DNA from: Cyanophora paradoxa | Taxonomy: Eukaryota; Glaucocystophyceae; Cyanophorales; Cyanophoraceae | DNA: 64,000 nucleotides | Direction: 5' to 3' | NCBI GenBank assembly: GCA_004431415.1 | Contig: QPMI01000084.1 | Coordinates: forward strand, 100,951 to 164,950 | The notes under the pieces: generated by a model | Seen by the model: only the letters and a program-made list of their open reading frames with translations | What the model was told of the DNA's origin: nothing | Databases searched by the model: none | Position numbers and translations under genes: made by a program | Shown: positions 55,881 through 64,000 of the stretch, piece after piece | Layout: every line of letters starts with the position of its first letter | How positions within the stretch are numbered: position 1 is the first letter of the stretch

Positions 55881-55883
55881 TCG

Positions 55884-55903
55884 ATACTATTTACCGCGAA
55901 AAT
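55884..55903 (-). promoter_or_regulatory. Viral upstream motif variant before the 46-aa ORF
   Basis: Coding-strand ATTTTCGCGGTAAATAGTA sits about 4 bases from the ATG. Confidence 0.5.
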
Positions 55904-55907
55904 TGTT

Positions 55908-56228
55908 TCAGCTATCGTATTCGCCCAAATAAAGCGGATTTATTGGCGGATATGGCGAATCAACGCGAATATGACCTTCTACGAAATTAGGGCACGACCG
56001 GCGTCGTATATAGGATACTTGCACGTCTTCTATTGCTACCTGTGGGATTATATTAGAGTCAGCGGGCACAGGCGAGGGCGATCGAGATCTTGGGTGGTTG
56101 TGATTGTCGCTGTGGTTGGAATATACAGAAAGGCGCCTACCTCCATTGTCTTCATCGCTTATATCAACCTCTACGGTTGTGTCGCAGCATCCGGACTTAC
56201 AGTGAGATATAAAATGTAGGTGAAACAT
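55908..56228 (-). CDS. Unrecognised viral protein, Ser/Pro/His-rich middle
   Basis: 106 aa from ATG 56228 (MFHLHFISHCKSGCC); an upstream in-frame start at 56255 would overlap the divergent gene. It has a low-complexity acidic and SRSPSP-type middle and ends PPINPLYLGEYDS. Cys/His residues near the start could bind metal. No family recognised. Confidence 0.4.
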   Translation of the reverse strand: MFHLHFISHCKSGCCDTTVEVDISDEDNGGRRLSVYSNHSDNHNHPRSRSPSPVPADSNIIPQVAIEDVQVSYIRRRSCPNFVEGHIRVDSPYPPINPLYLGEYDS

Positions 56229-56232
56229 CTCA

Positions 56233-56484
56233 ATGCATTGCGTGATGAAATTCATAGATCCTAATATTGCACAACGTATTAAATATTGGAGAAAAGAAAA
56301 GGGAATGAGGGTGTTACTTGCTCGTGTGTTCCCATACGAATTAGTCGACCTTATAATGGTGTTTGTGGAGCCGACCTGTCCCTATTGCAAGGGAATTCAT
56401 ATTAAGACCCGCTCTAAATACGGGCGGATTCATTTATGTTTGAACGACTTGCACATTAGAAGCGACGACGCCCACCGAACATAG
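56233..56484 (+). CDS. Small viral protein with a CxxC segment
   Basis: 83 aa, ATG at 56233 (MHCVMKFIDPNIAQ), with FPYELVDLIMVF and CPYCKGIHIK. It is divergent from the 55908-56228 gene and overlaps the stop of the next minus-strand gene by 29 bases. Function unknown. Confidence 0.4.
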   Translation: MHCVMKFIDPNIAQRIKYWRKEKGMRVLLARVFPYELVDLIMVFVEPTCPYCKGIHIKTRSKYGRIHLCLNDLHIRSDDAHRT

Positions 56485-57127
56485 ATGACAGATTGGCACC
56501 CGGCTGTGCATGCACACCCGATGGGTTAACGAAACCGCCCGGCTTTGGTGCATTTTCAGCTATGACTGTCTCTTTTTTCTCGACTGTCTGAATATCGGGA
56601 ACAGTTGCCCGCTTCTTTTCCATTTCCACTCGAACAGCCTGTTTAATCAGCTTGCGCTGTTTGTATTCCTTAGTGAAATCATCAAAGGCTCGCACAGTAG
56701 TGTCGTATGTAGCTAAACGCGCTTCCAGTGCCCTAAACTTCTCCTCTAATTCCTGACCGACTTTCTCGCCCTTGGTCACATAGACAGATGCCCGCTTTTT
56801 AGGGGCTTCCATCGATGCAGGTAAAGCGGCTGTTGCTTCGGCTTTTACCACCTTATTATCGGTTAGCTTTTCGCCTGTGAGCTGTGATTCGGCGAGGGAT
56901 TGATCCGCCAGCTTTCTATCAGTGGAATCGACCGGCTCCCGCTTAGCATCCGCCTTTTGAGCACGCTCTGAAACCTTTGTATTCGGGTCAATCAGATCGA
57001 AATCTATTTGGTCAGAAGCGGCAGCACCGCCAGTGCGACCAGCATCCTCCGCAGGATTAATCTTGCCAGCGACAACAGCGCTTTGATCTTCCATTTGGAT
57101 AGCTTTCCGCGAGTTCTTGGGTGGCAT
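56456..57127 (-). CDS. Unrecognised viral protein, charged and probably coiled-coil
   Basis: 223 aa, ATG at 57127 (MPPKNSRKAIQMEDQS). The first half is charged and disordered. The middle, VGQELEEKFRALEARLATYD and on to about residue 170, has heptad-like character. The end is Gly-rich and basic (MFGGRRRF). A weak motif (AATTTCTCGCATAATG) precedes the ATG. It lies next to the packaging ATPase, so a virion-associated role is possible but unproven. Confidence 0.5.
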   Translation of the reverse strand: MPPKNSRKAIQMEDQSAVVAGKINPAEDAGRTGGAAASDQIDFDLIDPNTKVSERAQKADAKREPVDSTDRKLADQSLAESQLTGEKLTDNKVVKAEATAALPASMEAPKKRASVYVTKGEKVGQELEEKFRALEARLATYDTTVRAFDDFTKEYKQRKLIKQAVRVEMEKKRATVPDIQTVEKKETVIAENAPKPGGFVNPSGVHAQPGANLSSMFGGRRRF

Positions 57128-57242
57128 TTATCATTATGCGAGAAATTTATTCAAAATTTACCCAATTTCTTTGCAAATTTTGGGCGGCGCTTTTCTTGGT
57201 ATGCCAGCAATAGATTGGGGTCTTTAAGTAGGTCGGCTTCGA

Positions 57243-58061
57243 TTATTCTTTGGTGGATCGCTTTAAGGTGGCGACGTTTCCACTCACAGGTTTCGTTATA
57301 TCGGTGGTTTGGGGTTGGTCGCCATTTACCTCTGTGGAGCTCTGTTTTACCGGCTGTTTACCAGCGGGCTTTATCTCTTCCACCGCTTTTTTAAAGAACC
57401 GCTTGAATTTATATTCGTCAGGCACCGGATCAGCCTTGCCCACAGAGAATTCCAGGCTATATTTCGAGTTGTCAATGCAGATAACCTGATAGCTGTGACT
57501 GTATTCGTTCATCACCTTCTCAAACCAATGCTTTTCGTATGGATTAAACTCGTCCTCAGCACTCTCCATCTCTTTTCTGTTGGGCAGCGAGAATAGAAAG
57601 ATATATTCGGAGTTAACCCTAAGTGTCGGCGAAATCTTAGTGAGTTTTTGTGACAGAATCCACACAGATATGAATAAATGGCGCCCCGACGTGAATAGCT
57701 GATTTAATATAGGTTCACCTCTTCCTGACATCGAAAGACTTGGATTGTCAATGAAATCATCGAGTATGATTAACAGGTTACCGACTTTCTCCTTTTTCTT
57801 GATTCGCTCCTTGCGTTTCTGTATTATATTGTCGATCAGCTTATGATCGAAATCTTCATACAAATACGATGTGACATTGTCATATTGATGGTTCCAGATC
57901 GTGGAAGCGAATATCATCACCGAATCTATCTTGTCCTCGTTGTGGTAAAGCAGGTATTTTAAGAATACTGACTTACCTACTCCCGTTTTTCCGACAGCAA
58001 GTAAACGGCAAGGGAATGAAAGACTTGCCGGGTCAAACTCATTCAGATCTTGTATATCCAT
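57243..58061 (-). CDS. A32/FtsK-HerA-like genome-packaging ATPase
   Basis: Pumps viral DNA into the capsid. ATG chosen at 58061 (MDIQDLNEFDPASL) because the upstream frame opens only at a GTG. Walker A is AVGKTGVGKS (G24-S31), Walker B NLLIILDDF. The following LFTSGRHLFISVWILSQ and LRVNSEYIFLFSLP match A32-type ATPases of PLVs and virophages. 272 aa, normal length with a Thr/Lys-rich tail. It is one of the element 2 genes with no frameshift. Confidence 0.9.
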   Translation of the reverse strand: MDIQDLNEFDPASLSFPCRLLAVGKTGVGKSVFLKYLLYHNEDKIDSVMIFASTIWNHQYDNVTSYLYEDFDHKLIDNIIQKRKERIKKKEKVGNLLIILDDFIDNPSLSMSGRGEPILNQLFTSGRHLFISVWILSQKLTKISPTLRVNSEYIFLFSLPNRKEMESAEDEFNPYEKHWFEKVMNEYSHSYQVICIDNSKYSLEFSVGKADPVPDEYKFKRFFKKAVEEIKPAGKQPVKQSSTEVNGDQPQTTDITKPVSGNVATLKRSTKE

Positions 58062-58110
58062 TTCCCTTATTAGAAAGATATAAAAATTACGAAACGCCAC
58101 AGCCCTCTAT

Positions 58111-58831
58111 TTACTCAACATCATTGAGGATCGCTTTATCACCGAGAATTCCTTTGGCTTTTGAGTTGTAGAAAAGTGCAGCCTCCTCCTTTGTGTTGCA
58201 CACTTTTCTCCACCGCTGTTTCTTATATGAAAAGCATCCTTCCCATTTTCCAGTCGCTGTTTCAGTTACACCACGAAATCCACTTGTATTCAGTGAGTAA
58301 AGAGGAGGTTTTGGTTTAATTTCAGGGTTTACCTCGTTCAAAACAGCAAGATCTCCAAATAGCTCTTTTGCTTTTTGGTTGTAAGCGGCAGCAGCTTCTT
58401 CTTTTGTATCAAACGTTCCCAAATTGTATGGGACACCACTTTTTTGAATATTTGCCCTGAACCGACCGTTCTTTTCTCTTGGAAAACACCTTTGAAACCA
58501 GTTTTGTTTCGTTTTCTCATACCTGTATTAAATACGCTGTCTTGCGGTGTTAAGAATCTAAGATTACAGCGACGATTATCGAGTTTGTCTCTACTGATAT
58601 GATCAACAAAGTGCCCTTGTTGATGTCCGAAAATCCATTTGTGCATGTCGATGTTTTTCTTTACACCAGCAATGTAACCCCATGCATATCCCGTTGGTTA
58701 TGGTAATACCACTTGCTTATTTTCATGACATGATCATAATCGGCTTCATCTATAAGCGCATACTTGCCCTCGCCATGCTTTCCACACAAAGCGATTCGCC
58801 TGATCCCTTCCATTTGTTCGAGATACGCCAT
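58111..58831 (-). pseudogene. HNH endonuclease with AP2 domains, two frameshifts
   Basis: Homing-type endonuclease. ATG at 58831 (MAYLEQMEGIRRIALCGKHG). After KISKWYYHNQ the frame shifts to GYAWGYIAGVKK, leading into KWIFGHQQGHFVDHISRDKL and NRRCNLRFLT (HNH, about 58640-58540). The DNA-binding AP2 repeats follow: NKTGFKGVFQEK, then a second shift to KNGRFRANI with TKEEAAAAYNQKAKELFG, and NTSGFRGVTETATGKWEGC with TKEEAALFYNSKAKGILG. Both breaks are one missing base (CAACGGGA and GAGAAAAGAA). It sits between the ATPase and the capsid gene as a probable mobile intruder. Confidence 0.75.
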
Positions 58832-58904
58832 TAAATCTTATAATCGTCTTGTCCTTAAATAGACAAAGGATTAAAAATGACATCAAATTTTGCCCGCGAC
58901 AGTC

Positions 58905-60353
58905 CTCATGCCGTCACGCGAGATAATCCATTGGCATTCATCACAAGAATATTGTGGCAGTAAGCCGAGATCTGAACACCGACCTTTGTCCAGGTGGCGA
59001 GGGGTGTGCCATTGGGTGTGAGCAGCAGGAAGCTCGACGCGGATTGTGTTAGATCGACGTAGCCAGTCGCCTTCTCACCTTTGAGCGCCGCTTTACCATC
59101 GAGGGCAAGCAGAAGCCAGTGTAAATGGGGCGCTTGTTGCTATCGATCCAGTTGGTCATCTTGAATTTATCGGCGAGCTCCATAGCCGCAGATTGCAGCG
59201 GGACACCAGTGTTAGAATATAAGTAATTGTTGTTATTTAGAACTTGCATCACGACATTATCATCGAAGGCAAGGGTGCGGACAGTAGAGTGCCCTCCTTT
59301 ATTATCGCCGAGTGCATTTTCGTCGCGAATCTTGACAACAAGTGCGTAAACAAGTCCAGAAATTTGAGATAGTGACAGGCGGAGACCGGAGCCGAGAGCT
59401 TGACCGGTATAATCCGCAAACTGAATATCAGTGTATGGGATGGCGATGCCAGAGGTCTTAACACGAGTAATGATTTCGCCCATCGTTTCCTCATCGATGT
59501 TAACAGCATCCATAATAAGACGAGGGGTCGTCATTTCCAGATTCGCAAGAGCAGGTGTAGGTGTGAGAGCCGCACTATCGAAAATCGCAGTGGCATTAGG
59601 GTGAGCTAAGGTCTTAATATTTCCGAAAGCAGCCGCAACAGCAAGCGTCGTCTCGCCATCAGTAGAGTTGGCAGCAGTAATTGCAGTCGTGTTATTCTGA
59701 GCGTAAACGCCAGGAACCGCCGCAGTTTCGAGAAGCGCAGGGGTTTGGAAATATACTTCGACCGCGATTTCGGATGGGAGCGCACCGATGGGCACACCAG
59801 CATCGAGGAAGCTTGGAATTCGCATGGTAAAAATGCCGCCAGCTTGGTTGCCGCCCTCTACCTTCGGTCCGAGATGTAGCCCATGCTTGCGCTTCTTTTG
59901 ATCGAATTCAGCCGGAGTGTTAGCCAGGAAAGCGTAATCTACCAGTCGCTCAGCCGGAATAATTTGCTCATACGACCCGTATTTAATGCTGACTCGCTGA
60001 ACAAACGAGCCAGGAAGCCCGCGGACGAATCCAGTATTGAATAGATCAGCCGAGCAGTCAGCAGAGGTCTTGGCGATGGCAGTCAGCGCCTTCGCCGATG
60101 GGATGGTAACTTGGAGGCTAATACCATTGCACCAATTGTAGCGAGGGAGATAGAAGACCACACGAGTGGTAGCACCAGTAGAGGAGAACAGATTGCCGGG
60201 ATCCGCAATTGGGAGCACCTCCACACGAGAAGGCTTGAATTGTTTGTCCACACCCACGATAAATCCGCGATCCAAAAGCATGCTCTTGTAATCCTCCGGG
60301 GTTTCGAGGACGGATTTGAGCGTGAGGCGGCTAAGCGAGGTCGTGGGATCCAT
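58905..60353 (-). pseudogene. Major capsid protein candidate, one frameshift near the 3' end
   Basis: ATG at 60353 (MDPTTSLSRLTLKSVLET). The open frame of 434 codons ends at 59049; the conserved-looking end continues in the next frame (LDGKAALKGEKATGYVDLT) to a stop at 58905, about 482 residues in all. One base is missing near CTTGCCCTCG. The size, the beta-rich sequence (TRVVFYLPRYNWCNGISLQV) and the position beside the packaging ATPase and other virion genes fit the double jelly-roll capsid protein of PLVs, but no signature motif is decisive. Confidence 0.6.
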
Positions 60354-60360
60354 ATTTCGT

Positions 60361-60390
60361 TTTTATCTTCCGCTGAGAAATTTATTTTAG
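60361..60390 (-). promoter_or_regulatory. Upstream motif variant before the capsid gene
   Basis: Coding-strand AAATTTCTCAGCGGAAGATA lies about 10 bases from the ATG. It is the more diverged form, similar to the one before the 57127 gene (AAATTTCTCGCATAATGA), and may mark a late class. Confidence 0.5.
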
Positions 60391-60406
60391 AAGAACGGAT
60401 TATTTT

Positions 60407-61086
60407 TTACAGCCACCCGCTCAACGCATTCGTTAAATTGCCGCAATGCGGGTAGTCCTCATATAGCATTTTCGCGAATCCCTTATTAACAATGCGCTGT
60501 AAATCGTCGTCGGGCTCATCCACTCCCATAGTAATTTCCAAAATGAATGTGTGCTCACAGCTTCCGAGGAAATACCTATAACGCTCTCCGTGAGAATTTG
60601 AACGGTTAAACTATCAAAGGAGAGGCGGGTGTTAAAGTATTTCGTGAAAGCATCCGCCCCATAATTAATTAGCTCAGCATCCGCATAGGCTGTGCCTTTC
60701 GAAATCGGGATCTTAGCGAGGAATCCATTAGTAGCCTCGGTGCATGTCGTAAAAAGCGAGCAGTCCGGCTCTGTGATCTTTACAACTATTGCATTATCCG
60801 GTGTATAATCAGGGGCAGTGCCTCCGGCTATGCCTAAGACCAGAGCCGTCGAATTATAATTGCGGAATGCATCACCAGCTGAGTAAACGACACCGCTCCC
60901 AGCGAAGGCTGTGTAGCCCGATCCGTTGTATTGATCTATCACTATATTCTCTCTGATCGATGTAAACCCGAGAAGAGTCATCGTGCGATAGGCGAGCACC
61001 TTTCTTTCATTCGCAGTAGACGCAGTGGCATTACTCGGTCCATATTTCGTGAAAGCTATGTAGACATAATCACTCGAATAAAGCAT
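60407..61086 (-). pseudogene. Virion protein candidate, one frameshift
   Basis: ATG at 61086 (MLYSSDYVYIAFTKYG). After VQILTES the frame shifts to ERYRYFLGSCEHTFILEITM and ends LTNALSGWL at 60407; one base is missing near CTCACGGAG. Pro/Gly/Asn-rich beta-type sequence. It directly follows the 61118-61669 gene (31 bases apart) and may be part of the same minor capsid protein or a second subunit. Confidence 0.5.
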
Positions 61087-61117
61087 ATAGCATTTAATGT
61101 GCTCTCAAAACGACATC

Positions 61118-61669
61118 TCACCACGGGTAAAAGGTTCCTCCTGTCGATGCGTAGCTTGGATTAATTTTTGTGTCGATCATATCCTTGATGTAGTTGCCAG
61201 TTCCATTTTTCGTTAAGATGTTATCGATTGCAGTGGCAAGGTCGGTTCCAGTCGAGTATGTGCCCGGAGGGATCGTAATTGCTACGTCTCTGTATCGGGT
61301 ATATCTTCTGAAAGTGTTTAGGTAATCAGGCGGTATATAGTTGCCTTGGTCGCCAGCATCTATGGCTTTGTAAGCGTCATATATTGCAGTTGCCTGTGAA
61401 TCTCTGATTTCCTGAGTGGCACCATTCAGCTGACCGGTCGAAAATCGGTAAGGGAAGGATATGAAAATTGTATTAGCATCATCGGCTTTCGTCTCCCCGA
61501 TTTCAGTATAGAATTGAGGGCTTGGAACCGTCGGAATCGTGTTGGAAAATTCGATCTGTCGCACAGCGATGCTCTTCACATTGTGGTATTGCTTTGGAAG
61601 GGTCACCTTATAGGAATGAGCCGAGCCCTCTGATCGATCACGGCTACTGATGCTGAGATACTCGCGCAT
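61118..61669 (-). CDS. Minor virion protein candidate
   Basis: 183 aa, ATG at 61669 (MREYLSISSRDRSEGSAHSY). The start, a SSRDR motif followed by beta-strand-like KVTLPKQYHNVKSIAVRQIE and NTIPTV, resembles N-termini of minor structural proteins of PLVs and large DNA viruses. It is beside the capsid candidate. It ends at GTFYPW, and may be truncated relative to a longer protein continuing into the next ORF. Confidence 0.5.
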   Translation of the reverse strand: MREYLSISSRDRSEGSAHSYKVTLPKQYHNVKSIAVRQIEFSNTIPTVPSPQFYTEIGETKADDANTIFISFPYRFSTGQLNGATQEIRDSQATAIYDAYKAIDAGDQGNYIPPDYLNTFRRYTRYRDVAITIPPGTYSTGTDLATAIDNILTKNGTGNYIKDMIDTKINPSYASTGGTFYPW

Positions 61670-61911
61670 TTTATTCTTTATTAATAGGAAATAAAAATGA
61701 TTCGGAAGCCAGTAACGATTTCTATAATGGCAAGTTTACGAGGGTCAATGTTAATATCGATTCTATTGAGCGCAGTGCAGGGCACCCGGAGAATATACAG
61801 TAAAGCTTTCTCAGCGACTTCTGAACGTAAAAGGGGTGCGCATTGCGAGCGCCGAGCTCCAAACACGATTTATGCTGTCACCGATATTCCAGAGGCGTGA
61901 CCATACAGGGA

Positions 61912-62653
61912 ATGACGAACAGCATCACCTTTTCCCCTTTCCCTGATATTGGGAACTACACCCCGCGATTTGGGATATGGTAATAAGAACTTAGGCTACT
62001 CGGCAGCTTTGTCGATGTAACCCTCTCACAAGCGAAAGCGTCACAGTCTACTACAAGTGGCTCTATAATCCAGCGACTATGAAATTACGTTTATTCGAGC
62101 ATTCCCCTCGCACTGAGCTGTGCACATGACGACTTTGCAAGGTTCCATGGAATGATCAAAGGGATATGTATCAAACAATTCCAGTTGGTGAGGGTTCAGA
62201 GCATCTCACGGTAGACTATTTACCCCTCACACCCAGCAATCCAAAATACTCATTTCTACAAGCCTATGAGGGCAAACAAAATACCCGCCGGAATATCTGT
62301 GCTTCCATTCCCTCTCGAACATGTAGTGACCTTCCGAATGCGATTAATCTAAATCCGACCCCCTATGTTTACCTACAAATTAAAGAGTTTACGCCCTTTT
62401 ACGACAGGTATATGGTGGCAGCAAAGACAGATGAGGGCGGAAATGCAAACCTCGCTAAGGTTCACTAACCAGCCCTTGGGATCGTTTGTTTACTACTGAC
62501 ATTCCGCAGATCGATACTGTGGAGTTCTTTAATTCCCACGATCAGGCTTATGACATAGACACCCTCACAATTAAATGGCTCGACGCCTACAATAATGTAG
62601 TCGACTTTAATGGCGTTAATCACAGCTTTATATTAGAGGTGCTATCGGGTTAA
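61912..62653 (+). pseudogene. Structural protein gene with several frameshifts
   Basis: ATG at 61912 (MTNSITFSPFPDIGNY) runs only 23 codons. The reading then jumps frames: VYYKWLYNPATMKL, GEGSEHLTVDYLPLTPSNPK (62166-62468), PWDRLFTTDIPQIDTVEFF and a conserved-type end DFNGVNHSFILEVLSG with stop at 62651-62653. That ending (DF.G..HSF.LE) is typical of structural proteins in PLVs and large DNA viruses. It is transcribed opposite to the capsid block. Number of breaks is at least three. Confidence 0.5.
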
Positions 62654-62671
62654 AATAATCTTATATTACAA

Positions 62672-64000
62672 ATGAGTATCACGAATCTCCCTTTATCACT
62701 CGGGAACCTTGTATTTGGATGACGGTTTCGAGCTCAGCAGTAACATTACCGCTTCCAATGTGACATATTCGAACTTGTGGTAAAGACTTTCTATTAAATC
62801 AGAGCAACCTTGAATATTTGATATCACCAGCAATCTCCCATTACCTATGGCACTGATAACTCAGCCCTCGTAATATATCATGGGGCTCACCTGTTGCATT
62901 CTTTGGCAGAATTTCCCCACTGTGCGAACCTTCCAGCACGAAATCATAAAGCCCGCCCATCCACTGACAGCTGTCGTCGAATGGGATCCTGTTAAGTATT
63001 CGCAGAGCATCACAGCAATATCACCCTCACTCGACCGCATTTAATTGATGTCATGGGGGTCGACCTTGTAAAGGAGTTTTATAGGAGCGATTTACCAGAA
63101 ATGAGCGAGATGTAGCCCAGGATCCGAAATTCTGGTTTATCAATTGCTACCGACAAACACGCAGGGCTCGCCGTTCTAACAGGAGCTATCACCATCACTG
63201 ATGCGATCATGTATTATCCCGCGATTTGGTGCCTTTGCTCGATCATCAGTTTAATCTCGGGCAATCTAACACTGATGCTGTTAAGAAATGGCTCAATGTG
63301 TATGCCTATGATGGGTGGTTTGATGACTTGCACACGACAATTTTTATAGCACGACCTCAAAAACAAGTAACATATCTTGCCTTTCAATCACTCAGTCCGA
63401 CCAGTGATTTACCCACTGATGAGAGAGCTCTGATCAGCTATAACGACTTTAACAGCAATCTTTCCCGCTCAGTTTCGCGAACTGAGACCTACACTGTCGA
63501 GGGATACCCTCAGCAGCTCGCAAATGGGTCTATGTCGCTTACGTAGGCAAACCTACATATACATTCACTTGGGATCAGTTGGGTGTCACAGGTTTCGAGA
63601 GAATATACCCACTGTTTCATTGGTGGATCACACAACTTATTATAATCCTATCACTAACAATAATGAATCTAATAAAGCATTTATCCAAAATGTCACCTCC
63701 ACAGGGTTTCAGGTTTCGTTTGTCATTAACGAGACATACAATTTACTTATCATCCGAAACAACTCATTGAGTTCCGAAGCTACTATTAGTTTCACTCTTA
63801 ACATCAATTATATCACCCCTGAATTCGATAGCAAACCCAGAGTGAAGGTTTACCGAGATTTACAAGGTAGCAATATCGTTCCCTTCTCACAGAATTTCGA
63901 TCTTGGGGCGAATTCTTTGAGGTGGAACACAGTTTATACTTTGAATGCAAACACCTGTAATATTGTGGTCGCAGGGTCATCGGCTACTATTGGAGATCTG
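62672..64000 (+). pseudogene. Large virion-type protein gene, multiply frameshifted, runs off the right edge
   Basis: Start ATG 62672 (MSITNLPLSLGN). Fragments in changing frames: DDGFELSSNITASNVTYSN; QFNLGQSNTDAVKKWLNVYA and on to 63546; and, from about 63600 to the window end, an open frame with NESNKAFIQNVTSTGFQVSF and ITPEFDSKPRVKVYRDLQGS. Ser/Thr/Asn-rich beta sequence suggests a fibre or spike-like structural protein, but no family is recognised. At least four breaks. Confidence 0.45.

Noticed and set aside
37500-64000. Adenoviral-type (Ulp1-like) maturation protease expected in Polintons
   Set aside because: I looked for a His...Asp/Asn...Cys pattern among the viral ORFs and found none; it may lie beyond the right edge or be absent.
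1-64000. tRNA and rRNA genes
   Set aside because: No recognisable A/B-box tRNA folds or rRNA core sequences were seen by eye; a covariance-model scan would be decisive.

Overview
The window is a chromosomal segment of a GC-rich, intron-rich microbial eukaryote carrying several mobile elements. Spliced GT-AG genes, an ATRX/ARIP4-type SNF2 helicase, an F-box/leucine-rich-repeat gene and a very large multicopper oxidase fit a unicellular alga or other protist. I cannot name the lineage from the sequence.

Layout. 1-4969 (minus): a Helitron replicase gene with introns, running off the left edge. 5.5-14.0 kb: a gene-poor block of stacked tandem repeats (about 262-286, 492-498, 101/110, 450/452 and 40 bp units). 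14.1-15.8 kb: a doubtful low-complexity gene and small hairpins. 15815-24593 (minus): one multi-exon secreted multicopper oxidase resembling the bacterial MnxG group. 26174-33355 (minus): the SNF2 helicase. 33773 to about 36.6 kb (plus): the F-box/LRR gene. Near 37.5 kb the base composition changes sharply from GC-rich to AT-rich.

37.5-64.0 kb is viral: two related Polinton-like virus (PLV/Maverick) elements in the same orientation. Element 1 (about 38.07-45.2 kb) carries a long left-end repeat, an S-adenosylmethionine decarboxylase-like gene, tandem DUF5710-like domains, an rve integrase whose catalytic Glu position is Asn, a RING protein, a helicase-HNH fragment cut off at a long palindrome, and a D12-class adenine methyltransferase. 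Element 2 begins with a second copy of the end repeat at 45210. It carries an integrase with an intact DDE triad, protein-primed DNA polymerase B, AEP primase and SF3 helicase, A32/FtsK-like packaging ATPase, an HNH-AP2 endonuclease, a major-capsid candidate and further virion proteins, and runs off the right edge. Together these cover integration, protein-primed replication, packaging and capsid formation. I see no adenoviral-type (Ulp1-like) protease within the window.

Two patterns run through the viral part. Several genes are preceded by the same motif (roughly TTTTCTCCGCTTANAGTA, close to the ATG). Many conserved genes are broken by single-base frameshifts, and nearly all those I could phase are in the same direction (one base missing). 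That uniformity points to systematic base loss in the assembly at least as strongly as to pseudogenisation.
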